Of a stretch of 64,000 nt of DNA, positions 35,346 through 46,768 are shown one piece after another. The translations under genes were made by a program, and so were the position numbers. Location: positions 9,897,886 through 9,961,885 of the forward strand of contig NC_045144.1 in the NCBI RefSeq assembly GCF_008831285.2. Direction: 5' to 3'. The first letter of the stretch is position 1; each line of letters opens with the position of its first letter. The stretch comes from Nymphaea colorata (lineage: Eukaryota > Streptophyta > Magnoliopsida > Nymphaeales > Nymphaeaceae). Below the pieces are notes generated by a model. That model saw nothing but the letters and a program-made list of their open reading frames with translations, had not been told where the DNA came from and did not search any database.

Positions 35346-36175
35346 CAATATCTCCAACAAACTTAACCAGACCTCCATTACTAAAACAATCAAACTCAAA
35401 AGATTTCAAGCATGGAGCTACAGTCTCCAAATTTGTGAACTCATTCTACAATCCTCAAGGATGTGATGTAGCAATGGTGTGCGTATTGTCTGTTATGCCC
35501 AAACAATTTTCAATCGTCTAAGCTGTCGAGTTGTGGGCACTCACGGATCAATCTGCAGACCTTATCGTTAGCAAAAGCCACAGAACCCAAGCTTAGGCTC
35601 TTGAGGTTAGGAAACATCGGCAGACCATCTTGAAATCATAGGCGACCATCCCCAAATGATAAATGGAACTGCAATCCAATAAGTTCAGCGGCAGAACGTA
35701 ACACTTTGTCGGACTTGTCTACAGTGTCGACTGAGAGATTCAAGAACTTTCTTTACAACCGGGAGGCGGCGTGGCCATCTACCAAACTGCCGCTTCTCCA
35801 TTTCAGTTCCCAAAGTCACATCCAGGCTGAATCGGCAGAGGCAGGAGTCGTGACTTAAGAGGAACTAATCGACTACTGTAAAGTAATTGGCCTTTTGCGG
35901 TTGGTGATTTACGTGCCTGAAACCTTGCTCGACGGCTTCTCGAAAGTCGTCCTCATCGAACTTAGCGGTGGGGATAGAGGTATATAGATACCTCTTGGAC
36001 AGGATGCTGCATCTCACGGCGGCTTTGATTGGGAGGAATGGATTCCAGCAATGAATTGATTCTGCAATCGGTAGGGTTGCCCATTCATGTGGTGCTGGAA
36101 CTATTGAATGCCAACAAAACAGAAAGCTTACATAGAAGCCAAATTAGTGGAGAAAATCAAGCTGAAGAGGCGACC

Positions 36176-36286
36176 ATCTACCATAGGAAAAAAGAAGGCT
36201 TCCTGTTCCGCCGCCAGAAAACAGAGGGATCCGGATAAGAGGGTTCTGAAGCACTCTTTGTACGTATGACGGACGGCCGGCTGGGA

Positions 36287-36317
<31 letters not shown>

Positions 36318-36480
36318 TTCACCGGCTCTCCGATGGACACCGGCATCCGCGGCGGACCTCCGGACAGAGAGAGAGAGAGAGGAAGGTCTGAGTTTAACCG
36401 AAGAAGGTAGTTGCCACCTAAGGATTGCGGTACACATATATAAATAACGTTTTCACCTGCTTCTGCAAAAGACAAACATG
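36176..36480 (-). promoter_or_regulatory. Leader/promoter region of F-box copy 1 with GA tracts
   Basis: Shares the TTTGTACRTATGA...GGCCGGC...GAAGAGAGAG block with 49420-49480 and 49820-49870, so this is a conserved upstream region of the F-box family. (GA)n runs at 36289-36317 and 36365-36380. The long Leu/Ser-rich frame on the minus strand here is a product of the GA repeats. Confidence 0.45.
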
Positions 36481-36794
36481 CGTTAGTGACAAAGGAAATT
36501 AACTCAAAAGCGTGCTTTAGGATCCGATGTATCGTAGAAGGGTGAACTAAAAAAATAGCATGTGTAGGTTTACCTTGAATTTGAGTACCATAGGATTTTA
36601 TATCTTTAATTTCACACAAAATGAAAAATTTTATGGGAAAATTTGTTTGAAATAAGCTAGCGTTACACTATAGATGAAATAAAAGTCGATTTTACAGTTT
36701 TACTGTCTTCACATCAATGGCAGCGTCTATCTTTAATAGAGGCATGCACCTTCATAGCAATAATTTGATCCTTCAGTAAAAAACAATTCACCCA

Positions 36795-36872
36795 GACTGC
36801 CTCTTCTCGGTATCAGTTCAAATAGTCACAACCAGGGTGAATCGGAATCATAGCTCAACAGGAACTGGTAGA
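36795..36872 (-). pseudogene. Detached F-box gene fragment (copy 0)
   Basis: The minus strand reads a diverged version of the segment at 35795-35875 of copy 1 (..DQFLLSHDS..., then the TEMEKRQ block): VYQFLLSYDSDSPW and a GAGAAGAGGCAG-like end. Only about 80 bp remain. Confidence 0.55.
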
Positions 36873-37173
36873 CATAGACACAACAAATTGGTGCCAAGGA
36901 AAAATTATTTACCTTATATAAAAATTTGAAAAATTAAAATTTGAAACTATAGTACAACCCATTTAGTGAAAAATTTATAATAGCTTCACCCCTGATTCTG
37001 CATACCTTTGTTGGCACGCCGGCATGATGATATTGGAAGGAAGATACATTAGAACATCATTTTCATATTACCTAGAGGTTAAGTTTGATCCAAAACACAT
37101 CAGCTCTTTTTATTTTTAACAAGAATGCATGAATTTTTCCAAGGATAATGTACATATATATAGACATAATAAA

Positions 37174-37325
37174 CACTACAACAATCTTGAGCTTGGAAAA
37201 CGGCTAAAACCGACGACAAAAGTCCGTAAAACCATTGCCAAAACCTTTCCCGAGGGAAAAGTTCTGTGGGCATGAGCATTCCCAAATGTAGGGAAGCTAT
37301 TGTTTTTCCCAACGATCATGAAAGA
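37174..37325. mobile_element. CACTA (En/Spm)-like transposon end
   Basis: CACTACAACAATCTTGAGC is followed by GGCTAAAACCGACGACAAAA and further short subterminal motifs (CGTAAAACC, TTGCCAAAACC), which look like CACTA termini of plants. No opposite terminus was found, so it is probably a truncated end. Confidence 0.4.
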
Positions 37326-38207
37326 CAAGAAATTACAATTAATTCCCGACGCCTAGAGCTGAACAAGGGCTGAGCTGGGCCGTATACCCATTCTTAGGAT
37401 CGAGCAGAACCAACTAGGTCTGTAATAGGCCGTGTATTATGTTCAGGCCGGGAAGGCCCAGAATTAAACAGATCGTGAGCTTTACCTTGTGTTCAGTACC
37501 CACCCGGATAAATGCTGAGCCATTTTGGGTCGGTTCAAGTCAAGCCGGGCTTGTCAGGCCGTTTCAGAACCAAGCTTTGGATTTACAAAAATGTTAAAAG
37601 CAAGCTCATATTTAAAAGTAAAATTGGTGATGAATCACATACACATCCATTCTATTATTCTTTTACAAATTGAATTAAGGCTTGTTTTTAACAGGCGGAA
37701 CAATAGAGAAAAAGCAACTCGTTTAGATTTTCAAACCTCTTCAGTCAGCTCTCTTTCCTTGATTTCTATCCTTTTATACAAGATGGTTTATCCACATGGA
37801 GGAGAGTGAACGAAGGAAAAATCTGAGATTAACACAAGAAAAAGCGTGGCAGCATGATCACAGATGGTTGGTTGCAGGTACCCTATGGTCTGAGTTAGAC
37901 TCATCTACCATCGTCAATTATACTCATCATCAAACACAACCTTACAACAGAGATTATTATGTATAATCCCACAAGAATATGAAAGAAGATATTGAATTCA
38001 TGAAGCATGAAGCTAGCAAAATATTGTATTCATGAATCTGACAAAATACTGTATTTATGAATCTGAAAAAAATATGAAATGAATCACATCCCAAACTGAC
38101 AGATATTCGAACATGGGAAAAATACGATAAGAATCACATTCAAAATTGAAATATCTTGTGTAGGCATCCTTATTCACATGAATCCTATTAAATGAATCCT
38201 ATTACAT
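37326..38207. other. Intergenic DNA between CACTA-like end and copia A
   Basis: 37355-37560 is GC-richer, with GGGCTGAGCTGGGCC and GGCCGGGAAGGCCCAG motifs resembling a plant hAT-type MITE family (low certainty). 38150-38207 has short CATGAATCCTATTA repeats ending at the copia truncation point. Confidence 0.35.
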
Positions 38208-38211
38208 GAAT

Positions 38212-39361
38212 CTCTGATGTATGGGGACCTTCGGGAATTCATACCCGTTAAGGTTTCCAGTATTTTATCACTTTCATTGATGATTTCTCTCGTGCTACAT
38301 TTGTGTACTTGTTAAAAGACCGCAGTGAGGTTCCTCGTATCATCGAGACATTCATTCTTCTTGTTCATACCCAATATGGTGCGAATGTTAAAACTTTCTG
38401 GTCCGATAATGCCCGTGAATACATGTGTCAGCCTGTTGAGGAGTTTCTTAGACAACGGGGGATTGTTCATGAGACATCTTGTAGTTACACCTCCCCTCAA
38501 AATGGGGTAGCTGAAAGGAAAAATCGTCAACTTCTTAATGTCACCAGGGCTCTTTTGTTTCAGAGAAATCTTCCTAAACACTATTGGGGTGATGCAGTTC
38601 TTACTAGTGTCTATCTTATTAACCGCATGCCCAGTCGTGTTTTGAATGGTAGGACTCCCCACTCGTTGCTTCCTGGCAGTCGTCCACCATTTCCTCTTCC
38701 TCCTCGTGTTTTTGGTTGTGTATGTTTTATCCATGATCACAGTCCAAATGTCAAGAAACTTGATCCTAGGTCTATCAAAGGTGTCTTTGTTGGATACTCT
38801 CCTACGCAAAAAGGATACAAATGTATTAATCCTATTACTGGTCGAGTTTATGTTACGAGAGATGTTACCTTCTTGGAACATGCCCCTTACTTTGGTGAGA
38901 ATCCTCTTCAGGGGGAGCAGTCTGTGGGCAGGGAAGAGTATTCTCAGAGACAGGAACTTCAGTTTATAGATTTTTTGGACTACAAGAAAGCAGAATCGCT
39001 TACTACTATTGATGTGCCTGAGAAGGAGGAAAGGTGTGACACTAGCATTGAGAAGGAAGGCCCTCGGTTGTTTGGACAGTTCTACTCTAGACGAGGTACT
39101 CGGACAGAGATAATGACGTGTGATGCTAGATCTACTTCCAATCCCAATGCCACTCCTTCCCTGGATGAACCAAGTCCTACCGTGGAGACCGTGGAGACTC
39201 ATGATGAGGTTGAAAAGAAGAATGAAGATCTTCCCATTGCCCTGAGAAAGGGTGTCAGGTCATGTACTCAACACCCCATTGGTAATTTTGTTTCTTATTC
39301 CAGACTTGGAAAATATTACAAGTGTTTTGTTTCTACTCTTTCTTTGGCTGTGATCCCCTGA
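38212..39361 (+). pseudogene. copia A integrase (N-terminally truncated)
   Basis: Reads WGPSGIHTR-stop-GFQYF ITFIDDFSRATFVYLL, with one TAA at about 38248, then an open frame of 352 codons from 38303. DDE core: Asp in TFIDD, Asp in FWSDNAREY, Glu in PQNGVAERKN. Then the conserved VFGCVCFIHDHSP and GVFVGYSPTQKGYKC blocks and the INT-RT linker (RKGVRSCTQHPIGNFVSYSR). The HHCC zinc region is missing. It ends at a TGA created by a small deletion relative to element B (see 39350-39362). Confidence 0.85.
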
Positions 39362-39362
39362 A

Positions 39363-40854
39363 AGAAGAAATAGATGCCCTGAGAAGAAATATGACATGGG
39401 AAATGCTGAAGATTCCTGAAGCCGCTCACTTAGTTGGATCCAAATGGGTGTATACCATCAAGTACAAACCAGATGGGAGTGTTGAAAGATATAAAGCTCG
39501 ACTTGTGGCCAAGGGATTTAGCCAGAAATATGGAATTGATTACTTGGAAACCTTTGCTCCTGTTGCAAAAATGAAGACTGTGAGGGTGGTTATATCCCTA
39601 GTTGTGATGAAGGAGTGGAAGATGTATCAACTGGATGTTAAGAATGTATTCCTCAATGGTGACCTCGAAGAAGAAGTATATATGCATATGCCTCCAGGAT
39701 ATGAAGAACCAGAAAAATGTTGTAAGCTGAAAAAGGCCTTATATGGCCTTAAGCAATCGCCCAGAGCGTGGTTCGAACGACTGAAAAGAGTGATGATACG
39801 TCATGGATACAAACAAGGAAATGGAGATCACACTCTGTTTGTGAAGAAGAAGGAGAGCAGGGTTACTCTCCTGCTGGTCTACATAGATGACATGATTGTC
39901 ACAGGAGATGATGAGGAGGAGATTATCAAGCTAAAAGGGTTACTAGCTACAGAATTCGATCTCAAAGATCTTGGCAAGCTAAGGTATTTTCTTGGTATGG
40001 AGGTTGCTAGGTCTAGTACTGGTCTTGTACTAAACCAAAGGAAATACACATTAGATCTGCTGGAAGAAACTGGTAAATTGGGATGTAGACCTACTCCTAC
40101 CCCATTTGACACTGGGCACAAGTTGAGTCATAGAGATGGAGAGCCTCTCTGTGAAGAAGACAAGGGAAGATATCAACGTCTGGTTGGGAAGTTGATTTAT
40201 CTTACCCTCACGAGACCTGATATCACCTTTGCGGTGAATGTTTTGAGCCAATTCATGCATGCACCAACCGATGCACATCTGAAGGCTGTGGACAGAGTGC
40301 TATGCTACCTGAAGAAAAATCCTGGCAAGGGACTCCTGTATGTGAAACAAAAGACTGTGGAAATCAAGGGCTATTCTGATGCGGATTGGGCAGGTTGTGG
40401 TGATACCAGACGATCTACTACAGGGTACTGTGTCTACTTGGGAGGAAACCTTGTTGTATGGAGGAGCAAGAGACAGGATGTTTGCTCTAGATCTAGTGCA
40501 GAGGCAGAATATAGGGCAGTTGCTATGGGAGTGTCAGAGTTACTATGGTTGAAGATATTGCTGACTGACATTGGAATAGAGATTGAAGGACCTATGAAGA
40601 TGTACTGTGATAACAAGTCTGCAATCAACTTAGCCAACAATCCTGTTCTTCACGACAGAACAAAACATGCTGAAATTGATCGTCACTTCATTCGGGAAAG
40701 AATTGATGCGAAAGAGTTGATCTTACCTTACATGAAGTCTGAAGACCAAACTGCTGATGTTCTGACGAAAGCTCTTCCTTCTGCTTCATTTGAGAGGAAT
40801 GTATCCAAGTTGGGCATGTTTGATATGTATGCCCAACTTGAGGGGGAGTGTTGA
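39363..40854 (+). CDS. copia A reverse transcriptase-RNase H, uninterrupted
   Basis: An open frame of nearly 500 codons (the frame opens at 39322, overlapping INT in another phase). [55 protein letters not shown] and YGLKQSPRAWFERL, then active site VYIDDMIVTGDD (YIDD at codons 187-190 of the frame). RNase H: GYSDADWAG, SSAEAEYRAVAMG, CDNKSAINLANNPVLHDRTKH, ending AQLEGEC at a TGA. All core catalytic residues appear present. The element cannot be autonomous because gag, PR and half of INT are missing, and the -1 relation to INT prevents a normal polyprotein. Confidence 0.88.
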
Positions 40855-41094
40855 TAGATCGTATGTTTCAGGTCCGGATCCATACCCGACCCGCCTTATA
40901 GCCCGTTTTGGGCACTACTTAAGTCATGTAACCCTAATCCTTATGAGTTAATGATAATCTAAGGAGAGAGAGAGTCTGGCTGCTAGTGGGCACCAACTCC
41001 TCCTCATTCGTGGTTTTTTCTCCCTTGTGTTGAGGGTTTTCCACGTTACATCGTGATCGTTGTTTCTCTTCCTCTTCTTGTTCGTATTTCTACA
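40849..41094 (+). repeat. 3' LTR of copia A (shared middle LTR of tandem pair)
   Basis: Starts TGTTGATAGATCG directly after the polypurine tract and probably ends TTTCTACA at 41094. It shares the blocks GAGAGAGAG-TCTGG-x-TGC, AGTGGGCACCA and TTTTCCACGTTACATC with the LTR at 43262. Where the primer site TGGTATCAGAGC would follow, integrase of element B begins instead. Confidence 0.65.
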
Positions 41095-43267
41095 ATGATC
41101 ATAGTCCTCATGTTAAAAAACTTGATCCAAGGTCAATTAAGGGTGTTTTTGTTGGATATTCTCCTACTCAAAAGGGGTATAAGTGTCTTGATCCTACCAC
41201 AGGTCGAGTTTATGTTACCAAGGATGTCACATTCTTGGAACATGTCTCTTTTTTTTGTGAGAATCCTCTTCAGGGGGAGAAGTGTATGTCAAGGAAAGAA
41301 TATTCACCGAGTCAGGAAATTCAATTTACAAATTTTTTAGAGTACAAGCGAGAAGAGAGTCCACCTGTTGAGGTGCTTGAACAAGAGAGAAATGAAGAGT
41401 GTTCCACTAGGACGGAAGAGGAATGTAATCGTTTTTTTGGGCAGGTGTACTCTAGGAGAAGGGTTTGTACAGATAAGATGACTGATGGTGAGAATTTTAC
41501 TCCTAATCTCAATCCTACTTCTTCCCTAGATTACCCAAGTTGTGCTCAGAAAAAACCTGTTGAGGAAGACATTCAGACAGAAACTGAAAACGAGGAGCTT
41601 CCCATTGCCCCGAGAAAGGGTGTCAGGTCATATAGTCAACACTCTATTGGTAACTTTATGTCATATTCTAGACTGAGCACGGATTACAAATGTTTATCAT
41701 CTTTATCTTTGGCTGTGATTTCCAGGACTGTTATAGAGGCTCAGAGTGATCCCAAGTGGACTCATGCTATGCAAAAAGAGATGGAAGCTTTGAGCAGAAA
41801 CCGAACATGGGAAGTAGTAGAGATTCCTGAAGCAGCTCATCTGGTTGGATCCTAGTGGATCTACACCATTAAGTACAAACCAGATAAGAATGTTGAGAGG
41901 TACAAAGCTCGCCTGGTGGCCAAGGGGTTTAGTCAGAAATATGAGATCGACTACTTGGAGACGTTTGCTCTTGTTGCAAAGATGAAGACTGTTAGAGTTA
42001 TTATTTCTCTAGCACTGTTGAAGGAGTGGAACATGTGTCAACTTGACGTTAAGAATGCTTTTCTCAACGGAGATCTTGAAGAAGAAGTCTATATGTGTAT
42101 GCCCCCAGGATATGAGAAACCGAGAAAATGTTGTAAACTAAAGAAGGCTTTGTATGGGCTCAAGCAGTCTCCCCCGATCTTGGTTTGAACGACTTAGACT
42201 TGTAATGAGAAAACATGGCTACAATCAAGGAAACGAAGATCATACTCTGTTTGTAAAGAGGAATGAGAGTAAGATTACTATTTTGTTAGTCTATGTTGAT
42301 GATATGATTGTCACAAGTGATGATGAAGATGAGATAACAATATTAAAGGGTTTACTGGCTACTGAATTTGATCTCAAGGGCCTTGGCAAACTAAGATATT
42401 TTCTTGGTATTGAAATTGCTAGATCAGGTATGACCCTTGTGCTAAATCAAAGAAAGTATACTCTGGATTTACTGAAGGAGACAAGAAAACTAGGGTGTAG
42501 ACCAGCTTCTACTCCTCTGGATGCACGACACAAACTCAGTATTAAGGATGGAGAACCTCTTTGTGAAGAAGCTAAGGGGAGGTATCAACATCTGGTTGAA
42601 AGATTGATCGACCTCACTCTGACTAGGCCTGATATCACCTTTGCCGTAAATGTGATGAGTCAGTTCATGCACGCGCATACAGATACTCACTTGAAGGTTG
42701 TCGACAGAATCTTGTGTTACTTGAAGAAGAATCCTGACAAGGGGCTTCTATACGTGAAACAAGGGCCGATTGAGATTGAAGGGTATTTACATGCAGACTG
42801 GGCAGGCTGTGTTGATACTAGGAGATCTACTTAAAGGGTACTGTGTTTATTTGGGGGGAAATCTTGTTGTTTGGAGAAGCAAGAGACAAGATGTTTGTTC
42901 CCGCTCAAGTGCAGAGGCTGAATATAGGGCTGTTGTTACTGGAGTGTCAGAATTACCGTGGCTGAGAGTATTACTGACTGATATTGGGATAGAGATTGAA
43001 AGACCTATGAAGATGTACTGTGATAACAAGTCCGTAATCAATCTGGCCAACAACCATGTGTTCCATGACAGAACAAAGCATGTTGAGATTGACCGTCACT
43101 TCATCCGAGAGAGAATTGATGCCCGAGAGTTGATTCTACCATATATGAAATCTGAAGACCAAATTGTTGATGTTCTGACTAAACCCTTACCTGTGACTCA
43201 ATTTGAGAGAAATGTATCCAAGTTGGGCATGTTTGATATGTATGCCCAACTTGAGGGGGAGTGTTGA
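41095..43267 (+). pseudogene. copia B INT(C-term)-RT-RNase H, broken
   Basis: INT tail: IKGVFVGYSPTQKGYKCLDP-type block at 41137 and linker to SYSRLSTDYKC. RT: HLVGS[14 protein letters not shown] (AAG to TAG, 41853-41855), [23 protein letters not shown] followed by a frameshift near 42172, then LLVYVDDMIVTSDD (active site). RNase H: HADWAGCVDTRRST, frameshift near 42832, GYCVYLGGNLVVW, SSAEAEYRAVVTG, ending AQLEGEC at the TGA 43265-43267. One nonsense change and two shifts, otherwise colinear with element A. Confidence 0.85.
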
Positions 43268-43544
43268 CACATGTTGTATTTGGGTAACCTATCTGGATCT
43301 AGATCCGGGTCTGGATCTGGACCCGATCCAGTGTGTTACTATTATGGTCCTACTTAAGCTGTGTAAACCCTAATTTCGGTGTTAAACCCTAATTTCGGTG
43401 TTAATGAAATTCTAAGAGAGAGAGAGTGTCTGGTTGCGAGTGGGCACCAGTCATCCTCACTTTGGTTTTTTTCCCTCTAGTTGAGGGGTTTTCCACGTTA
43501 CATCTGTATTTGTTTCTCATTCCATCGCTTTTACTGTTTCAACA
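43262..43544 (+). repeat. 3' LTR of copia B
   Basis: TGTTGACACATGTTG follows the polypurine tract CTTGAGGGGGAG. It contains a 20-bp direct repeat of GTTAAACCCTAATTTCGGT (43360-43401) and ends near TGTTTCAACA. The right border is uncertain by some tens of bases. Confidence 0.6.
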
Positions 43545-44985
43545 CCCTTCAACATCCCAACGAAAGGGAGAACCAGAGAAAAGTAGGAGAGCAAGAGTAC
43601 AACAACAACAACAAAAGAGTGAACAGAGACAGAGATAGGAAAGAAAGAAGAGCTCTCAATTCCTGCTCCACAGTCGAGTTCGTTCGATGGTGATACCATC
43701 ACTTCGCATGGCTATTTATACAGCACAGCTCGAGTGGATCGACGTCCATCGACTGAGAGAAAAGAGAGAGAGACGCATATAGGAAGGAGAGAGAGACAGA
43801 GTGAAAGAATTACTTACATACACAACAGGAGAGTGAGAGGGTGAGAGGTACGACGGATGCGTCCGAGGCAGCAGCAGCGACAGAAGGCAGCAGCAGCAAG
43901 AGCAGCGTTCCTCTCTCTGGCGGGTCTCTTTGGCAGGTGGGGTGAAGCAGCTGAGCACGAGGAGACGCCTTCGCGAGCCCTAACGGGCAAAAAAATATTT
44001 CCAGAAACATTTCTTCACCTCTCGCAATGGAAAGATGTTTCCGAAAATTTTTTTTCGAAAACGCCTTCAACGGGCAAAAAATATTTCTGCGTTTGATACA
44101 TCGAAAAAAAATTTAAAATTTGAATTATTTTTCCTGAGCTACAGGATTTTTCCAGCCCATCAAACACTACCTCATGGAGACTCCTCCCCTCGCAGATTTT
44201 GTTGACGATGCTTCGGGCTGTGCATTCCCCGTTCTTCCCACCACACCGCTCGAGGGTTAGTTTGGTTGGGAGGAGACGTTTTTGGGCCTCTTCTAACTTC
44301 CTTGGATTTTCTTTACCTGAAATCTAATAATTTAAGTTTAGATAATATGTAAAATTACGAGATATTCAAATTTTACTAGAGAACAAACCCATCTATTTCA
44401 TTGTTGTAAACAATTTTCTGCCGACTCCACATTCGCTCTGCACCGAACAGCAAAGCGAGAAACTTCTTGCAGGGCTCTTAAGGAAATGATTGTTGTAAGC
44501 ACCTGAGTGGAACCCCAAACATGCATGGAATTGAAAATTTTAACTCAATAGCTTGGTGGTTACTATGATTATGCTCTTCACTCAGTCGATTGCTTAAAGC
44601 CTCAAATGAAAGAGCTTATTCACAACCATGATACATTCACAAACTTGATCGGTTTCCTTTATGAGTAGCAATGTCAGTTGAAACTTTTTGACAAGATCTA
44701 GCTCCAGTTGCACGCCCGTTTCAACATGAGCCATGAACAAAGAGAAATTTCCCAGCTAAAGCAGATCAGAACAAAGGCAAGAGAATTATGGCCAAACAGA
44801 GCTACGACAAAGGTGAATTACAAAACAGATCAACTTGCCAAAATGAGTGAAAAATTATTCCAACAAAAAATGAAGCCCAACCTTTACCCAAAAATAGCAG
44901 AAACCTCATCTAGTGACAACCAAGATGAATCAAAAGGAAAAGTGCTGGAGCCTATACCCACCTCATCTCTTGCTCTGAGGAAATT
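43545..44985. other. Non-coding, purine-rich DNA; one unrecognised ORF
   Basis: 43590-43615 is a short (CAA)n run; 43740-43860 is GA-rich. Around 43990-44170 there are TTTTTCCAG/GCCCATCAAAC motifs also seen near 49980-50030 and 52045-52110. An ORF of 105 codons on the plus strand (44708-45025; KTDQLAKMSEKLFQQKMKP) is Lys/Gln-rich and unrecognised. It may be a fragment of a mobile-element protein. Confidence 0.4.
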
Positions 44986-44989
44986 CGAG

Positions 44990-45250
44990 GTTCAGCTATG
45001 GATATTGTCTCTGAATGCTCACTAGTCCCTTAGCAGTGATAGCAATCTCTGGCAGACCAACTGAAGAGAAAGTGATCCTCACAGACTCTAGTGAAGGTCC
45101 ACACTTGAGGACATACTTCAGAAACATTAACTCAGAATCATTCCAGTTAAAGGATTTGAAATTTGCTATGCGAAGTTGCTCAAGAATACAAAAAACATCC
45201 TCATCTGAAGCACAAGTTCATGTGCAAGTGAGATTGCAGTAGTCGTTTTC
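44990..45250 (-). pseudogene. F-box/FBD family last exon (copy 2)
   Basis: Homologous to the last exon of copy 1 (34500-34760): minus strand ILEQLRIANFKSFNWNDSEL, LKYVLKCGPSLESVRITFSS, VGLPEIAITAKGL, SYPQLNLEFPQ. The upstream intron segment CATGTAATTGATCAAGCATT (45290-45309) also matches copy 1. An in-frame stop lies near the exon start, and no F-box part is nearby. Confidence 0.65.
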
Positions 45251-46315
45251 GAAGGAAAATTGCAAGAATCAATGCCCAAAGCTAAAAATGCTTGATCAAT
45301 TACATGCAACAAATAAAATAATTGGATGCTCACTTTCAACGCACAATATACAAAGATTGGGAGAACTTCCAAGCAGAGATGCAATGTCTTCCACTCTCAG
45401 GCTCCTTGAACATGGACAAGCAATAAATACCTCATTGAATTGATGATGAACGCTATCATCGTCCTTCTAGGAAGCCTTCAATGATGCAAATTTGAATTAT
45501 TGAAAAGCCTGTTTACCGGACGGAGTTCAACATGCTCAGAAGGGATTATCTCTTTGGATGCTGGTCATTCAGGACTGAACTGCATTTAGTCTACTTTCAT
45601 TTCTGCCCAACATAATGCAAGGTTCCTAGCTGATTGAAGCTCCAAGAGCCAAATAACTTTGAAGATCTGGGTTGCTTAGAAAGACAGAGCTGCTTGGGCT
45701 TGGGCAAACGAACAGAGTTCAACAACTATGAAGCTAAATCAAGCTACCACAAGCAAGATTTGTGGTTAGTGAGGACTTTTTCTAATTTTTATGTGTTTTA
45801 GTTTTCCCTTGATGAAGATCTATCTAGCAGAAAGCATCCCTGTTTATTGCAAAATGGGCAGCACCATGGTACTGAGGTGGGTTTCCTGAGCACACTGCAC
45901 TATCTAAGGGTGTGTTCAAAATTAATGACATCATATCCTCATGTAGGTAATAACACATACACTTTCGAAGAAAATTTACAGAAACTTGCTCAAGCTTTGA
46001 CAGTTTCTCAAGTTTTGATGGACAACAAAACATGCTTAAGAAATCAAAACTTAATTGTGTCCTCGTTTATTTCGTCAAAACTTGCACTAAAGAGCTGAAT
46101 TTTGAGCATGTGAAACTGCAAAACCCACAAGTTAATTTGGTAGTGTCTTTTGATCTTGAGGTGGGATTGGTGTTTCAAAGAACACATGGTTAATAGAGAC
46201 ATGCTTAACTCAAGCTACATCCAAGTACTGCCTTCTCATTTAACTACAAGAGCTTCCTACAACATCCCATTCCCTATCAATGCCTAAATAGAATAAAGAT
46301 GAATGGAAATTACAT

Positions 46316-46530
46316 ACCTCAAAAACACAGGTACAAGCCTTGAGAGTACTGACTCGATCAATATCTCCACGAAGCTGAACTATACCTCCATTACCAATAA
46401 AACAATCAAACTCAAAAGATTGCAAGCGCGGTGCAACAATCTCCAAGTTTGTGAAATCAGATTCGACAATCCTCAACTTTGAAGTACCACTATCTGTGCA
46501 ACAAATGTACCTGCAACCTTTTCCAGAGCA
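46316..46530 (-). pseudogene. F-box family LRR exon (copy 3, chimeric)
   Basis: Minus strand: YICCTDSGTSKLRIVESDFT, NLEIVAPRLQSFEFDCFIGN, GGIVQLRGDIDRVSTLKACT, CVFE, then donor GTATGT. This is the LRR exon seen in copy 1 (35290-35460). Its upstream flank and first ~20 bases (CATGTGATTGATCAA..., GCACAGATAGTGGTACTTC) match the intron and start of the FBD exon of copies 1 and 2 instead, so two exons appear fused. The frame is open through the fragment. Confidence 0.6.
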
Positions 46531-46768
46531 AACATCAGTACCCAAAGCCACAAATGTTTGATCAATCACATGCAACAAAGAAAACCAAACAAAATCAAGA
46601 CCATATTAGGAGCTGACCTTCAATACAAAGCACACGAACATTCGGTGAATTCCAAAGCATAGATGCAAAGTCTACCAGTTGCAGGATCCATGAACATGGA
46701 TGGGCAGTGAGCACATCTAGCTTGTTGAATGCCTTCATCGTCCTTACTAAAGGCCTTCAAGGATGAAG

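Larger units (their letters stand above)
34465..36150 (-). pseudogene. F-box/LRR/FBD pseudogene (copy 1)
   Basis: Minus-strand order: F-box (FLPIKAAVRCSILSKRYLYTSIP, about 36030-35970), N-terminal linker (FDEDDFREAVEQGFRHVNHQ, YFTVVD-stop-FLLSHDSCL), LRR part (LPMFPNLKSLSLGSVAFAND, LIRECPQLDSL, then FEFDCFSNGGLVKFVGDIDR), and a last FBD-like exon (LQQLRVANFISFKEAE ... PEIPVIAKELLWI, 34500-34740). Plant F-box/FBD proteins are SCF ubiquitin-ligase substrate receptors. Damage: frameshift inside the F-box, CAG to TAG in VVDQFLL, frameshifts near 35750, a 19-bp tandem duplication in the LRR exon and a stop in the FBD exon. Confidence 0.75.
38208..41094 (+). mobile_element. Ty1/copia element A, 5'-truncated, with 3' LTR
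   Basis: Begins abruptly inside integrase (SDVWGP, 38212) with no gag, protease, primer site or 5' LTR. It then runs through the rest of INT, RT and RNase H to the polypurine tract CTTGAGGGGGAG (40837-40848) and a 3' LTR. It is joined directly to element B at 41095. Confidence 0.85.
41095..43544 (+). mobile_element. Ty1/copia element B, 5'-deleted, with 3' LTR
   Basis: Closely related to element A at the protein level but diverged, as another subfamily member. It starts in integrase at NDHSPHVKKLDPRS, immediately after the LTR of A, and runs to its own 3' LTR (43262 to about 43544). Confidence 0.8.

Noticed and set aside
36128-36619. 163-codon minus-strand frame rich in Leu/Ser
   Set aside because: Produced by GA/CT tracts in the F-box leader; no domain and no support from the family copies.
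38312-39202. 296-codon minus-strand open frame
   Set aside because: It is the antisense of the copia A integrase, whose motifs read clearly on the plus strand.
43360-43401. AAACCCTAA telomere-like units
   Set aside because: Only two copies, as part of a 20-bp direct repeat inside a copia LTR.
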